Source of the DNA: an uncultured Rubrobacteraceae bacterium
GTDB lineage: Bacteria; Actinomycetota; Rubrobacteria; Rubrobacterales; Rubrobacteraceae
Length of the DNA stretch: 64,000 nucleotides
Assembly: GCA_902806055.1 (NCBI GenBank)
Contig: CADCVD010000164.1
Coordinates: 1 to 64,000 of the forward strand
Direction of reading: 5' to 3'
Below are positions 1-10,934 of the stretch, in pieces (positions within the stretch are counted from its first letter, which is position 1; every line of letters begins with the position of its first letter). The notes below the pieces were generated by a model. The model saw only the letters and a program-made list of their open reading frames with translations, did not search any database and had not been told where the DNA came from. The position numbers and the translations under genes were made by a program.

Positions 1-734
1 GTCCCGATAAACTGAACTCCTTTAACGGCGTGTTGCACGAGGAGATCTACGACGCCCTGAACGAGGCGGCCGGAGATGAAGAGGTGCGGTGTATCGTGTT
101 GCGGGGGGAGGGCAAGGGCTTCTCGGCCGGGGCGGACCTGGCCGAGGTTGTAGAGGGTGACGGCGACCCGAACGGCCCGGACCTCGGGGAGTACCTGCGT
201 AGAACCTACAGCCAGCTCGTGACGCGGATGGTGGACATAGAGAAGCCGATCGTCGCGGCGTTACACGGTCCGGTTTATGGTGCGGGGCTGGGTATAGCCC
301 TGGCCTGTGATCTGCGCGTCGCGGCCGAGAGCGTGAAGTTCTCGGTGGCTTTCATCAAGATAGGGCTCATCCCCGACGCCGGCGTCTCGTTCTTCTTGCC
401 CAGGATAATCGGGCTCGGGCGGGCGATGGAGATGAGCATGCTCGGGGAGGCGCTCGAAGCGGAAGAGGCCCACCGCGTCGGTCTCGTGAACAGGGTCGTC
501 CCGGACGAGAGGCTGGAGGAGGAGGTCGCAGAGTACGCGGAGCAACTTGCGGGGTTGCCGACCATGGCGATGGGCAGGATCAAGCAGACCCTCTACAAGA
601 GTTTCGAGAGCGACCTCGCCGCTGCCCTCGAAGCCGAGGCCGCAGGCCAGAGCGTCTGTGGCTACACCCGGGACCATAAGGAAGGCGTCGCCGCCTTCAT
701 GGAGAAGCGCGAGGCGAACTTCACCGGGAAGTGA
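1..734 (+). CDS. Enoyl-CoA hydratase/isomerase family protein (5' truncated by window edge)
   Basis: The frame stays open upstream of the listed start at 30 (PDKLNSFNG-VLHEE, typical crotonase N-terminus); GKGFSAGADL and HGPVYGAGLGIALACDLRVA motifs. Confidence 0.9.
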   Translation, partial: PDKLNSFNGVLHEEIYDALNEAAGDEEVRCIVLRGEGKGFSAGADLAEVVEGDGDPNGPDLGEYLRRTYSQLVTRMVDIEKPIVAALHGPVYGAGLGIALACDLRVAAESVKFSVAFIKIGLIPDAGVSFFLPRIIGLGRAMEMSMLGEALEAEEAHRVGLVNRVVPDERLEEEVAEYAEQLAGLPTMAMGRIKQTLYKSFESDLAAALEAEAAGQSVCGYTRDHKEGVAAFMEKREANFTGK

Positions 735-747
735 GGAGGAGAGAGCG

Positions 748-2412
748 TTGAACGAGAGGCACTTCGAGTTCTGGCCGAGACGGATGCCGCGCACCCTGAC
801 GCTTCCGGAGACAAGCGTCTACCAAAACCTGAAGGTCTCGGCGACCCGGTACCCGGAGAAGACGGCCATTGTCTACTACGGGACGGAGGTACCCTATGGC
901 CGCCTACACGACCAGGTGCATGCCCTCGCCGGATACCTGCAACAGGATCTCGGTGTAGAGAAGGGCGACCGGGTCATCCTGTACATGCAGAACAGCCCGC
1001 AGTTCGTGATCTCCTACTATGCTATCCTGCGCGCCGACGCCGTCGTCGTCCCGGTCAACCCCATGCTCGTCACCGACGAGCTGCGCCACTACGCCGAAGA
1101 CTCCGGGGCGAAGGTTGCCCTCGTCGGGCAGGAGCTCCACGGGAACATCTCCCCGCTCGTCGGCGAGAGCGGCCTCGAACACGTAGTCGTCGCGGTCTAC
1201 TCAGACTACCTGGAAGCCGAGACGGACCTCGCCGTACCGGACGTCGTCTCCGCGCCCGAGGAGGAGGCGGAGGGCGCCGTACGTTGGGCCGACGCTCTGG
1301 GGGCGGAACGCTCGCCGGGGGAGCATACGGCCGGTCCCGAAGACCTGGCGTGTCTGCCGTACACCTCGGGTACGACCGGCCAGCCGAAGGGATGCATGCA
1401 TACTCACCGGACGTTGCAGGCGACGCTCGTGAGCGCAGGGTTGTGGGTGAATATGACGCCGGACAGCGTAGCGCTCACCACACTCCCGCTCTTCCACGTC
1501 ACGGGGATGCAGCACAGCATGAGCGCGCCGCTGTACTACGGGGCGAGCATGGTGCTCATAACCCGCTGGGACAAGGAGACGGCGGCGGAGCTGATCCAAC
1601 GAAACCACGCGAACCACTGGATCAACATCTCGACGATGGTCGTCGACTTCCTCTCGAACCCGAAGATCGAAGAGTACGACCTCTCCTCGCTCATGTCCGT
1701 CGGCGGTGGCGGCGCGCCCCTGCCGGCGGCGGTCGGGGAGAAGCTGGAAGACCTGACCGGGTTACGCTATATGGAGGGCTACGGGCTCTCGGAGACCATA
1801 AGCCAGACCCACTTCAACCCGCCCGACAGGCCGAAGCTCCAGTGCCTTGGCGTCCCCTCGTTCGACGTCGACGCGCGCACAGTCAACCCCGAAACGCTCG
1901 AAGAGGTCGGCGTTGGAGAGGAGGGTGAGATCGTTTCGAGCGGCCCGCAGGTGATGAGGGGCTACTGGAACCGTCCGGAGGCCGACGAGGAGTCCTTCTT
2001 CGAGCGGGACGGCAGGCGTTTCTTCAGGACCGGCGATATCGCGACGGTGGACGAAGAGGGCTACTTCTTCATGGTGGACCGGCTAAAGCGCATGATCAAC
2101 GTCTCCGGCTACAAGGTCTGGCCCGCCGAGGTCGAGAGCTCCCTCTACAAACACCCGGCTATCCAGGAGGCGGTCATCATCGGCGTCTCCGACCAGCGTA
2201 GCGGCGAGGCCGCGAAGGCTATGATCGTCCTGCGCGAGGGAGAGGAGATCACGGAGGAGGAGATCATGGAGTGGGCGAAGGGCCAGATGGCCGCCTACAA
2301 GTACCCGCGCTCTGTCGAGTTCATAGCCGAGTTGCCTAAGAGCGGGTCCGGCAAGATCCTCTGGCGCGAGCTCCAGGAGAGAGAGCAGGAGAAGATAGCG
2401 AAGGCTAAGTAA
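748..2412 (+). CDS. AMP-dependent acyl-CoA synthetase / long-chain fatty acid-CoA ligase
   Basis: YTSGTTGQPKGCMHTH, GYGLSE, YKYPRSVEF..LPKSGSGKILWREL motifs. TTG start at 748 with upstream gaggaggagag; the ORF-track start at 547 overlaps the upstream gene and is unlikely. Confidence 0.9.
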   Translation: MNERHFEFWPRRMPRTLTLPETSVYQNLKVSATRYPEKTAIVYYGTEVPYGRLHDQVHALAGYLQQDLGVEKGDRVILYMQNSPQFVISYYAILRADAVVVPVNPMLVTDELRHYAEDSGAKVALVGQELHGNISPLVGESGLEHVVVAVYSDYLEAETDLAVPDVVSAPEEEAEGAVRWADALGAERSPGEHTAGPEDLACLPYTSGTTGQPKGCMHTHRTLQATLVSAGLWVNMTPDSVALTTLPLFHVTGMQHSMSAPLYYGASMVLITRWDKETAAELIQRNHANHWINISTMVVDFLSNPKIEEYDLSSLMSVGGGGAPLPAAVGEKLEDLTGLRYMEGYGLSETISQTHFNPPDRPKLQCLGVPSFDVDARTVNPETLEEVGVGEEGEIVSSGPQVMRGYWNRPEADEESFFERDGRRFFRTGDIATVDEEGYFFMVDRLKRMINVSGYKVWPAEVESSLYKHPAIQEAVIIGVSDQRSGEAAKAMIVLREGEEITEEEIMEWAKGQMAAYKYPRSVEFIAELPKSGSGKILWRELQEREQEKIAKAK

Positions 2413-2432
2413 TCCGGGAAGAGACACAGAGC

Positions 2433-2458
2433 GGGGCCGGCACAGGCCGGCCCCCTTC
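2433..2458 (+). terminator. GC-rich hairpin, weak terminator candidate
   Basis: ggggccgg-cacagg-ccggcccc followed by cttccc; U-tract is poor. Confidence 0.4.
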
Positions 2459-2478
2459 CCTGTCAGGAGGTTTTTGAG

Positions 2479-3528
2479 ATGACGCCAACTAGCATGACGG
2501 CGGCTCGCTTCCACGAGGTGAACGAGCCGCTGCAGATGGAAGAGGTGCCCGTACCGGAGATCCGGGAAGACGAGGTGCTCGTGCAGGTAAAGGCTGTGGG
2601 GATCTGCGGCTCGGACGTACACATCGTCTTCGAGGGCGTAACGCCGACCCCGTTCAAACCAATAATTTTAGGCCACGAGCCGTGCGGCGTGGTGGCGGCG
2701 ACGGGGGCGAGGGTCGAGGGCTGGGAAGAGGGCGACCGGGTCTCAGTGACGCCGCTACTCTTCTGTTCTTCGTGCCGGAACTGCATCACCGGCCACACCA
2801 ACGTTTGTCTTACGCGCAAGATCCTAGGCATTCAGGCGAACGGGGCTTTGGCCGAGTATCTGGCTGTTCCGGCCAAGAACCTGGTGCGGCTCCCCGAAGA
2901 GGTGCCGTTCACGGTCGGTGCGATCATTACCGACGCGGTCGCCACCCCGTTTCAGACAATAGCTGAACGGGCGGCGCTGCGGGCCGGGGAGACCGTGGCA
3001 ATGTTCGGCGCGGGCGGCCTGGGACTGCACGCCGTGCAGATCTGCAGGCTCTTGGGGGCCCAGAAGATCATCGTCGTCGACCCCCGCGAAGGGCAGCTCG
3101 AACGGGCGAGAGAGATGGGCGCGGACCTGACCATCGACCCGCAACAAACGTCGCCGGTAGAGGCTATCCTGGAGGCGACCGGGGGGCTGGGGGTCGACGT
3201 GGCGGCGGAGTTCGTCGGGCTCCAGCAGACCATCTCGCAGTGCGTGGAGTCGGTGGCGAGGGGGGGCAGGGTCGTGGTCGCGGGGCTAGGGGCTGACCCG
3301 ATCAACATAGTTCCCCCGACGATCTTCGTGCGCGACGGGATCTCCCTGTTGGGCTCCTACGGCTTCACGAAGCGCAACATCGAGCAACTTGTCGAGCTCG
3401 CCGCCGCCGGCCGCCTGAACCTCGAGGAGTCGATCACCCATACATTCCCCCTGGACGAGGTGAACACGGCACTCAAGTACCTGCACGAGAAGATAGAGAA
3501 CCCCATCCGTATTGCGGTGACGCTATAG
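2479..3528 (+). CDS. Zinc-dependent medium-chain alcohol dehydrogenase
   Basis: GICGSDVHI, GHEPCGVV, CSSCRNCITGHTNVC structural-zinc cysteines, GAGGLGLHAVQI Rossmann motif. Confidence 0.9.
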   Translation: MTPTSMTAARFHEVNEPLQMEEVPVPEIREDEVLVQVKAVGICGSDVHIVFEGVTPTPFKPIILGHEPCGVVAATGARVEGWEEGDRVSVTPLLFCSSCRNCITGHTNVCLTRKILGIQANGALAEYLAVPAKNLVRLPEEVPFTVGAIITDAVATPFQTIAERAALRAGETVAMFGAGGLGLHAVQICRLLGAQKIIVVDPREGQLERAREMGADLTIDPQQTSPVEAILEATGGLGVDVAAEFVGLQQTISQCVESVARGGRVVVAGLGADPINIVPPTIFVRDGISLLGSYGFTKRNIEQLVELAAAGRLNLEESITHTFPLDEVNTALKYLHEKIENPIRIAVTL

Positions 3529-3610
3529 CAATCGGCGAGCGGCTTCCGGCCAGACGCTCTGCTGCCTGGTCCAGGTGCCGGAGCCACGGTCCCGTTGTTG
3601 CCGAGAGCTA

Positions 3611-4237
3611 ATGGCGGCGCGAGACGAAACGGAACGCGTCCGGCGGCACTACGACCGGAACGCGACGGGCTACGATCAGCTTATCGCCCCTTTCGAGAGG
3701 GTGCTCTTCGGTGGAGGCCGTGAGTGGGTCTGCTCGCAGGCGCAAGGTGAGGTGTTGGAGATCGCCGCGGGTACCGGCCGGAACCTCCCCTTCTACCCCG
3801 AGGGCGTGCGCCTCGTGGGCGTCGAGTTGAGCCCTGGGATGTTAGAGATCGCCCGCCGCCGCGCCCAGGAGCTCGGTGTTCAGGCCGAGCTGCGCGTGGG
3901 CGACGCTCACGATCTCCCCTTCCCGGATGCCTCCTTCGACACGGTGGTTGCCACGCTCGCGCTTTGCACGATCCCGGACGATAGACGAGCCGTGTTCGAG
4001 GCGGCGAGGGTTCTGCGTCCCGGCGGGTTCCTGCTCCTCCTGGAGCACGTCCGAAGCCCGCTTCTGCCCGTGCGCATCCTGCAAAAAGTGCTCAACCCGC
4101 TAGCCGTCCTCATCGAAAATGACCATCTGCTCCGGGAACCGCTGCGTCACATCCAGGACGCGGGCCTCGTCGTCGAGCACCTCGAACGCTCGAAGTGGGG
4201 CGTGGTCGAGAGGCTCGCGGCGCGCAAGCCATCGTAG
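3611..4237 (+). CDS. Class I SAM-dependent methyltransferase
   Basis: VLEIAAGTGRNLPFYP, DAHDLPFPDASFDTVVATL, RVLRPGG motifs; ATG at 3611 preferred over 3575. Confidence 0.85.
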   Translation: MAARDETERVRRHYDRNATGYDQLIAPFERVLFGGGREWVCSQAQGEVLEIAAGTGRNLPFYPEGVRLVGVELSPGMLEIARRRAQELGVQAELRVGDAHDLPFPDASFDTVVATLALCTIPDDRRAVFEAARVLRPGGFLLLLEHVRSPLLPVRILQKVLNPLAVLIENDHLLREPLRHIQDAGLVVEHLERSKWGVVERLAARKPS

Positions 4238-4390
4238 CTATCGGCCTTCGCTTCTCTTACGATGAGCTAGCCTGACAAGCTGCACAGACCGGAACGAGGC
4301 AAGGCTGGAGACACGCGTAACGGGGAGTGGGCGTACCGCTAACACGGGTCGTAAAAGGAGCTTCGGAATCGGTACTATAAGGGGGAACTC

Positions 4391-5380
4391 ATGGAGGTCT
4401 TTAGAGCTTACCGGGTTTATGATGAAGGAGGCATCCGTGGAGAACTGACCGAGATCTCCTTGGATGACCTGGACGAGGGCGAGGTGCTCTTACGAGCGGC
4501 CTTCTCGAGCATCAATTACAAGGACGCTCTGGCGGCTACGGGCGCTGGAAAGATAATGCGCTGCTTCCCTATGACGGGCGGCATCGACGTCGCTGGAGAG
4601 GTCGCTGATTCTACAGATCCTCGTTTTCGGGAGGGCGACGAGGTGCTGGTCACCGGATACGGCATGAGTGAGGATCACGACGGCGGTTACTCGGAGTGGG
4701 CGCGGGTCCCCGCCGACTGGGTGGTGCCCTTGCCCTCCGGATTGAGCTCGTGGGAGGCAATGGGTATCGGTACGGCGGGCCTGACCGCCGCTCTCTCCAT
4801 ACACCGGATGGAGGCGAACGGTTTGCGGCCAGAGAATGGGCCGGTGGCGGTGACAGGAGCCACGGGCGGCGTGGGCAGCCTCGCCGTGAACATACTGGCG
4901 GGGATGGGTTATGAGGTAACCGCCGTCACCGGGAAGGCCGAGGAGCAAGATTTCCTGCGTCGACTCGGCGCGAAGTCGGTGCTCTCCCGGCATGATCTGA
5001 AGATGGGCGAGCGGCCCCTGGAGGGGGCGATCTGGGCGGGGGCCGTGGACCCGGTCGGCGGCGAGATGCTCTCCTGGCTAACCCGTACCACCATGCGGCA
5101 TGGCAGTATTGCGAGCTGCGGGCTTGCCGGAGGCGCCGTACTGAACACCAGCGTCATGCCTTTTATCCTGCGTAGCGTCAACCTGTTGGGCATCAATACC
5201 GGGTACTTCTCGATGGACCTGCGCCGCGAACTTTGGGAACGTCTGGCTAGCGACATGCGTCCCCGCCACCTCGAGGAGATATCGCAGACCATAGATATGG
5301 AGCAGCTTTCGGGCGTCTTTGATCGGTTCCTCGAAGGCTCGGCGAAGGGCCGTACCGTGGTCAAGATAGCATCCGACTGA
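4391..5380 (+). CDS. YhdH/YhfP-family quinone oxidoreductase (acrylyl-CoA reductase-like MDR)
   Basis: SSINYKDALAATG, VTGATGGVGSLAVNILAGMGYEVTAVTGK, AGAVDPVGG. Confidence 0.9.
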   Translation: MEVFRAYRVYDEGGIRGELTEISLDDLDEGEVLLRAAFSSINYKDALAATGAGKIMRCFPMTGGIDVAGEVADSTDPRFREGDEVLVTGYGMSEDHDGGYSEWARVPADWVVPLPSGLSSWEAMGIGTAGLTAALSIHRMEANGLRPENGPVAVTGATGGVGSLAVNILAGMGYEVTAVTGKAEEQDFLRRLGAKSVLSRHDLKMGERPLEGAIWAGAVDPVGGEMLSWLTRTTMRHGSIASCGLAGGAVLNTSVMPFILRSVNLLGINTGYFSMDLRRELWERLASDMRPRHLEEISQTIDMEQLSGVFDRFLEGSAKGRTVVKIASD

Positions 5381-5765
5381 GACCGCGTCTCTTTCGGCTC
5401 GACGACCTCGGGGCAGCCTTCCGCTACTCTCTCACGGCCGCCAAACGTCTGGCTCAAGCACCCTCCTTTAGCTCGGTCTGTAGCGATGTTTAGATACTTG
5501 AATCCCAGGAAAACAGAGGAAGTCGAAAGGCAGGCTGAAAATGGTTTGATGTATGCAGGCAATTTACATAACAAGTTGTAAGGAGCTTTGGGTAAGAAGG
5601 GGGAATTACATTTACAGTACGTAGCGGGTCTGAGGATCGCGAGCCCAATGTCCGGTAGCTGGCAAAGTAGTACGCCTTCTGAGGCCTTCCGCGTTGGCGA
5701 TGAGCACGCGGGGGACCTCCATCGTAGAAGAAGAAATCGGGATCGGACCAGGGGAGGAGCGCCCA

Positions 5766-7700
5766 ATGAACCGTAACAAGGTAATCTCCGTAGACGAGGC
5801 CGTGGACGTAATCCTTGACGGCGATACCGTTGCCACGAGCGGCTTCGTGGGCACCGGCTTCCCCGAGGAGCTCGCCATCGCCCTGGAGAGACGCTTCGTT
5901 GAGACCGGTTCTCCCAAAGACCTGACCCTGATCTACGCCGCCGGACAGGGGGACGGGAAGACGCGGGGGCTGAACCACTTCGGCGGTGAGGGGATGGTGA
6001 AGAGGGTAATCGGGGGGCACTGGGGACTCGTGCCCTCGCTCGGGGCGCTCGCTCTGGAGAATAAGATAGAGGCCTACTGTTTCCCGCAGGGCGTCATCTC
6101 GCTCCTCTTCCGCGAGATAGCGGGGCACAGGCCTGGCTTGATCTCGACCGTCGGGATCAACACGTTCGTCGACCCGCGCCTCGACGGGGGCAAGATGAAC
6201 GACGTTACGACCGAGGACCTGATCGAAGTCCTCGAGCTCGACGGCACGGAGTACCTCTTCTACAAGTCCTTCCCCATAAACGTCGCCCTCCTACGCGGCA
6301 CGACCTCCGACGAGGAGGGGAACGTGACGATGGAGAAGGAGGCGCTGACGCTTGAGGTACTCTCGATGGCTCAGGCGGTCAAGAACTCGGGCGGGATCGT
6401 GATCGTGCAGGTCGAGCGGGTCACGACGGAGCGCATCCTGAGCCCGCAGGCGGTGAAACTTCCGGGGGCGCTCGTGGACTGCGTGGTCGTCGCCTCCTCT
6501 CCCGAGAACCACATGCAGACCTTCGGGGAGGCCTACAACCCTGCATACACCGGCGAGATAAAGGTCTCCAATAAGACCATCGCGCCGATACCGCTCGACG
6601 TTCGGAAGGTCATCGCGCGGCGGGCGGCGATGTTCCTCAAGATCAACGCCGTCGTGAACCTCGGGATAGGGATGCCCGAGGGGGTCGCCTCGGTAGCCAA
6701 CGAGGAAGAGATCCTCAACCTCATCACGCTCACCGTCGAGCCGGGGGGCGTCGGCGGGATACCGGCCGGCGGGCTCTCCTTCGGGGCGGTGGCGAACGCC
6801 CAGGCTATCATCGACCAGCCCTACCAGTTCGACTTCTACGACGGAGGCGGGTTGGACCAGGCTTTCCTGGGGATGGCCGAGGTGGATGGAGAGGGAAACG
6901 TTAACGTCAGCCGGTTCGGCCCGAAGCTCGCGGGGGCAGGCGGTTTTATAAACATCAGCCAGAACGCGAGGTCCGTCTACTTCATGGGGACCTTCGCGTC
7001 GCGCGCCCGGTTCGCGCTGGAGAATGGCAACCTGCGCATCCTGGCTCCGGGCTCGAGCAAGTTCGTGGAGAGGGTGGGGCAGGTGACCTTCTCCGGGGAG
7101 TACGCCCGAAGCCGCGGCCAGACGGTGTACTATGTTACCGAGCGCTGCGTCTTCCGGCTTACCGAGGCGGGGTTGGAGATCATCGAGATAGCGCCGGGGG
7201 TAGTCCTGAACCGGGATATCCTGGCCCACATGGCGTTCCGACCCATCATCCCAGACAACATCCGCTCGATGGACGCGAGGATCTTCCTCGACGAGCCGAT
7301 GGGCCTCAAGGACCGCTCACCTATGAGCCTGAACGAGCGCTTGCAGTACGACTCGGAGAAGAACGTCATGTACGTGAACTTCGAGGGCATGAGTATCGAG
7401 ACTGAAGAGGACGCCAACGAGCTCGCGGACTTTCTGGACGAGAGCCTCGCAAGCTGTGGACGCAAAGTACACGTGATAGTCAACTACGACAACTTCTACC
7501 TCTCGCCTAGGGCCGCAGACAGGTTCTACAAGATGGTCAGGCACAACGAGGAGAACTATTTCCTCTCCTCGATCCGCTACTCGACGGACGCCTTCTTCCG
7601 GCATCAGCTCGGCGAGGACTTCGCCAAGGCGGATCTCGAACAGCGCATCTACCGCGACTTCGACGAGGCCCGCGAGAACCTCAGGCTAACCGACCTGTAG
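5766..7700 (+). CDS. Acyl-CoA:acetate/3-ketoacid CoA-transferase, fused alpha-beta, with C-terminal extension
   Basis: [53 protein letters not shown] at 5766 after ggggaggag. Residues after MDARIF form an extra ~120 aa domain. Confidence 0.88.
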   Translation: MNRNKVISVDEAVDVILDGDTVATSGFVGTGFPEELAIALERRFVETGSPKDLTLIYAAGQGDGKTRGLNHFGGEGMVKRVIGGHWGLVPSLGALALENKIEAYCFPQGVISLLFREIAGHRPGLISTVGINTFVDPRLDGGKMNDVTTEDLIEVLELDGTEYLFYKSFPINVALLRGTTSDEEGNVTMEKEALTLEVLSMAQAVKNSGGIVIVQVERVTTERILSPQAVKLPGALVDCVVVASSPENHMQTFGEAYNPAYTGEIKVSNKTIAPIPLDVRKVIARRAAMFLKINAVVNLGIGMPEGVASVANEEEILNLITLTVEPGGVGGIPAGGLSFGAVANAQAIIDQPYQFDFYDGGGLDQAFLGMAEVDGEGNVNVSRFGPKLAGAGGFINISQNARSVYFMGTFASRARFALENGNLRILAPGSSKFVERVGQVTFSGEYARSRGQTVYYVTERCVFRLTEAGLEIIEIAPGVVLNRDILAHMAFRPIIPDNIRSMDARIFLDEPMGLKDRSPMSLNERLQYDSEKNVMYVNFEGMSIETEEDANELADFLDESLASCGRKVHVIVNYDNFYLSPRAADRFYKMVRHNEENYFLSSIRYSTDAFFRHQLGEDFAKADLEQRIYRDFDEARENLRLTDL

Positions 7701-7719
7701 AATGTTCAGGCGCGGGTTA

Positions 7720-8550
7720 TCAAGGCGCGTATCGCTCGACAAGCTTGGGCAGGAGGTCCACGGCGTCGGCCTCGACCGTGCCCTCCGGGGAGAAGGTAGT
7801 CGTCTCGATCTCGGCGTGGTACGTGCCCGAGGGCACTACGCCGCAGCCGCCGAAGCGGCGCATCAGGAGGTTCTGGACGACGACGTCCTCGGCCTTGTGG
7901 TAGCGCGGCAGCTCCTTCCAGAACGAGAATTCGCCGACCTGTAGGAGCTTCTCCCGGTCGTAGAGTACGCAAGAGCCGACCCAGGCGACCTTGTAGCGAA
8001 GGAACCTGCCGGGCGGGAGGTCGAGCTTTTGGGCCACGTGGTACAGGTTCGCGGCGCGGTGGAGGTGCCACCTCTCCCAGCCCGTTCCTTCTACCTCTAC
8101 CACCTCCGGTTGTACGGGGCCTTCCCAGAGCTCGATGTTCTGCTGCTCGGGACGCACGTCATCCACGAACGTGAGGCCGGCCGGGAAGGCGCCGGCGAAG
8201 CCGCAGTCCTCGGTCTTTAGTACGGAGAGGAGGCGCTCTATCACCCACGGCTCCATAAAGATGTCGTCGTCGAGGAAGAGAACGCGGTCCGCCTCCGCGC
8301 GGTCCAGGAGGAAGTGGCGCTGCTCGGCGATACCGCGCGGCTCGCGATGATGCCACTCGACGGAGCCGCCACGAGCCGCGATCACGCGCTCTACGGCTTG
8401 TGTTACAGGGGAAGTCTCCGCCCTGTAGTGGCCTTGACTGGAGATGACGACCTGTAGCTCCGCTACCGTCTGCGAGGCGACCCCGGAGAGCGTCATTACC
8501 AGGGACTCGAGGCGTTCGTAGGTGGGGATCAAAACGCTAACCGCCGCCAA
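7720..8550 (-). CDS. Glycosyltransferase family 2
   Basis: SVLIPTYERLESL, VLFLDDDIFMEPWVIERLL. Confidence 0.85.
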   Translation of the reverse strand: MAAVSVLIPTYERLESLVMTLSGVASQTVAELQVVISSQGHYRAETSPVTQAVERVIAARGGSVEWHHREPRGIAEQRHFLLDRAEADRVLFLDDDIFMEPWVIERLLSVLKTEDCGFAGAFPAGLTFVDDVRPEQQNIELWEGPVQPEVVEVEGTGWERWHLHRAANLYHVAQKLDLPPGRFLRYKVAWVGSCVLYDREKLLQVGEFSFWKELPRYHKAEDVVVQNLLMRRFGGCGVVPSGTYHAEIETTTFSPEGTVEADAVDLLPKLVERYAP

Positions 8551-8697
8551 TCGTTCCTCCTGTCGTTCAGCGTGTACAACCTTGCAGAGATTTCCCTGAA
8601 GGGTAAGGTCATACTACGCGACGGACGCCGACCGCGTGCGCGGGTATAAAATCCCGTCGAGGAAGCTGTCCACGAGACGTTCTTCGAGGAGGATACA

Positions 8698-9657
8698 TTG
8701 GATAATATACCGGGCAAGAAGTTCGTAGAGAAAGCTGAGCAGACCGGCAACGAGGTGCCGATCCCCATGACGCGTAGGCGTCTCGGGCTCGTGGAGTTTT
8801 TTAAGCGGTTGGCAAAGGAGATAGGGGAGGACCACCTCGCCGCCTTCGCGGGCAACCTGACCTACAAGGGGCTCTTCGCCCTCTTCCCGCTCTTCGTGTT
8901 CCTGCTCTCCTTGCTCGGGCTCTTCGGGGCGCCAGATCTCCTTACCAACCTACTCGACCAGGCCCGGGCCGTCCTGCCCGCAGAAGCGTTTAGCCTGATC
9001 GAAGACCAACTCGTCGGTATCGCCGGGAGCAAGGCTTCAGGGGCGTTCACGGTAGGCGCGATAGTCTCCATCCTCCTCGCCCTGTGGGGCGTTTCGGGGG
9101 CGTTTCGCTCTATCATGGAGGCGATGAACGTGATGTACGAGGTCGAGGAAGACCGGCCGTTCTGGAAGGTGTACGGGATCTCCATCTTTCTCTCCCTCGG
9201 GGTTGCCGTTCTACTCCTCTCCGCGCTCGTGCTAGTCGTCTTCGGGCCCGAGATCGGGGGGGCTATCGCTAACGTTGTCGGCCTGGGCTCCGTCTTCGAG
9301 CTAACGTGGAACATCGTGAAGTGGCCGGTCCTGCTCGGGGTGGTGCTCTTCGCCTTCGCCCTCGTTTACTACTTCGCTCCAGACGTCGAGCAGCGTTTTA
9401 AGTTCGTTAGCCCTGGTTCGATCTTGGCGGTCGCCTTGTGGCTCGTCTTCTCGCTACTCTTCCGGCTCTACGTAGAGAGCTTCGGCTCCGCTTCCTTCAA
9501 CAAGACCTTCGGCTCATTTGCGGGCATCATCATCCTGATGCTTTATATCTACTATACGTCGTTCATCCTGCTCATCGGCGCCCAGATAAACCAGGTGATA
9601 GAAGATAGCGCCCCCGAAGGTAAGAACGAGGGCGAGAAGACGCTGAACGAAGCTTAG
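8698..9657 (+). CDS. YihY/BrkB-family inner membrane protein
   Basis: DHLAAFAGNLTYKGLFALFPLFVFLLSLLGLFG, multiple TM helices, YIYYTSFILLIGAQINQVIE. Confidence 0.88.
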   Translation: MDNIPGKKFVEKAEQTGNEVPIPMTRRRLGLVEFFKRLAKEIGEDHLAAFAGNLTYKGLFALFPLFVFLLSLLGLFGAPDLLTNLLDQARAVLPAEAFSLIEDQLVGIAGSKASGAFTVGAIVSILLALWGVSGAFRSIMEAMNVMYEVEEDRPFWKVYGISIFLSLGVAVLLLSALVLVVFGPEIGGAIANVVGLGSVFELTWNIVKWPVLLGVVLFAFALVYYFAPDVEQRFKFVSPGSILAVALWLVFSLLFRLYVESFGSASFNKTFGSFAGIIILMLYIYYTSFILLIGAQINQVIEDSAPEGKNEGEKTLNEA

Positions 9658-9677
9658 CGCACCAGGACTTTGAGAAT

Positions 9678-9863
9678 CTAGAACAGGTAGACGACGAGGT
9701 TGAGGAGCAAAGTCAGAGTAACGCTCAGGACGACGCTGACTATTATCCAGAACAGACACCCCCTGCCCGAGCAACCACTGCCGCCGCCGAAGACGATGAT
9801 CCCTGACTCGTCCCCCGCGGGATCCATCTCCTCCCGACCTTGGCGCTCGTTTTCGTAGGTCAA
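9678..9863 (-). CDS. Small single-pass membrane protein with CSGRGC motif, unknown function
   Basis: 61 aa; GGGSGCSGRGCLFWIIVSVVLSVTLTLLLNLVVYLF, one hydrophobic helix. Confidence 0.6.
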   Translation of the reverse strand: MTYENERQGREEMDPAGDESGIIVFGGGSGCSGRGCLFWIIVSVVLSVTLTLLLNLVVYLF

Positions 9864-9904
9864 GATGTTCCTCTCTTATAGAGAGGTGCGGGTCTGTTGC
9901 TCGC

Positions 9905-10759
9905 CTATCCTTGATTCTCGGGTACCTCGAACTGGTAGGTTTCGCCGTGGGTGAGGTACCTCACGCGGTCTTCTAGACCGGCCTGGGCGACCGCTCTCTT
10001 GAAATCCTCTAGAGGCGACTTGAAGACGGTGTAATCGTTGTAGTGGATCGGGATGGCGATCTTCGGGTCTACTATCCGCATGGCCTCCACGCCCTGATCC
10101 GCGTCCATCGTGACCAGTAGGCCCAGAACCCTCGTCCCGCCCAGGTGCAGAAGGGCGAGGTCTATCTGAGGGTAGCGGCGGGGGATCTCTCGCAACCTGT
10201 CGTGGATGAGCGTGTCGCCGGTTATGTAGAGCCGCAGCCGGATGCCGCCCTCGGCGGTCCCGAACTCGAGCATGCTCCCCATAACCGGCGGCAGTACCTT
10301 CCTCAGGGGCCCGGGAGCATGCGTGCCGGGCATGGCGGTTACGCGCAGCACGGCATCTCCCTTTCGGACGAGTATCGACTCCCAGGTGTCGAGCGCCGCG
10401 GGCGGCCGGAAACCTTTCCCTTCGAGGTAGCGGGCCGCGTGGGGGGTCGTGATGATCGGTACTCTCTTGTCGAGCTTCGCCTCGGCGACGCGGTCGAAGT
10501 GGTCACCGTGCAGGTGGGAGAGCAGGACGAGGTCGAGGGGCGGGAGGTCCTCTATCTCTATAGCGGGGTTTGTCTGGCGCTCGGAGCGGAGACCGTAGCC
10601 CAGGTGCACGTGGTCGCCGGCGTGCAGAAAGTTCGGGTCGGTCAGGATGGTGAAACCGGCGTAGCGTAAGATGACCGTCGCCGTTCCAACGAAGAAGATG
10701 GAACCACTCCTTAGATCGGCCTCCTCGCTCGTACCAGCTAGAAAAAGATCCCTCTCCAC
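9905..10759 (-). CDS. MBL-fold metal-dependent hydrolase (UlaG-like)
   Basis: [33 protein letters not shown]. Confidence 0.88.
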   Translation of the reverse strand: MERDLFLAGTSEEADLRSGSIFFVGTATVILRYAGFTILTDPNFLHAGDHVHLGYGLRSERQTNPAIEIEDLPPLDLVLLSHLHGDHFDRVAEAKLDKRVPIITTPHAARYLEGKGFRPPAALDTWESILVRKGDAVLRVTAMPGTHAPGPLRKVLPPVMGSMLEFGTAEGGIRLRLYITGDTLIHDRLREIPRRYPQIDLALLHLGGTRVLGLLVTMDADQGVEAMRIVDPKIAIPIHYNDYTVFKSPLEDFKRAVAQAGLEDRVRYLTHGETYQFEVPENQG

Positions 10760-10934
10760 AACGTACCTCTCCTTCTCGCGTTAGCATGCCGCCATCGTTG
10801 TCTGCGGTACTCTTACCTGCAAAGCGGACTCTTCAATCTTCTTGCTAAAAACTTATACGAAAATGCATATGTTTGGCTAGTAGCGCCCCGGTGCATTTAT
10901 TGGGCCAAAGTATTCGAACGGAAGGGAACGAGGC

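Noticed and set aside
4909-5766. Long minus-strand ORF (285 aa)
   Set aside because: Antisense to the well-supported MDR gene; typical high-GC shadow ORF with no recognisable motif.
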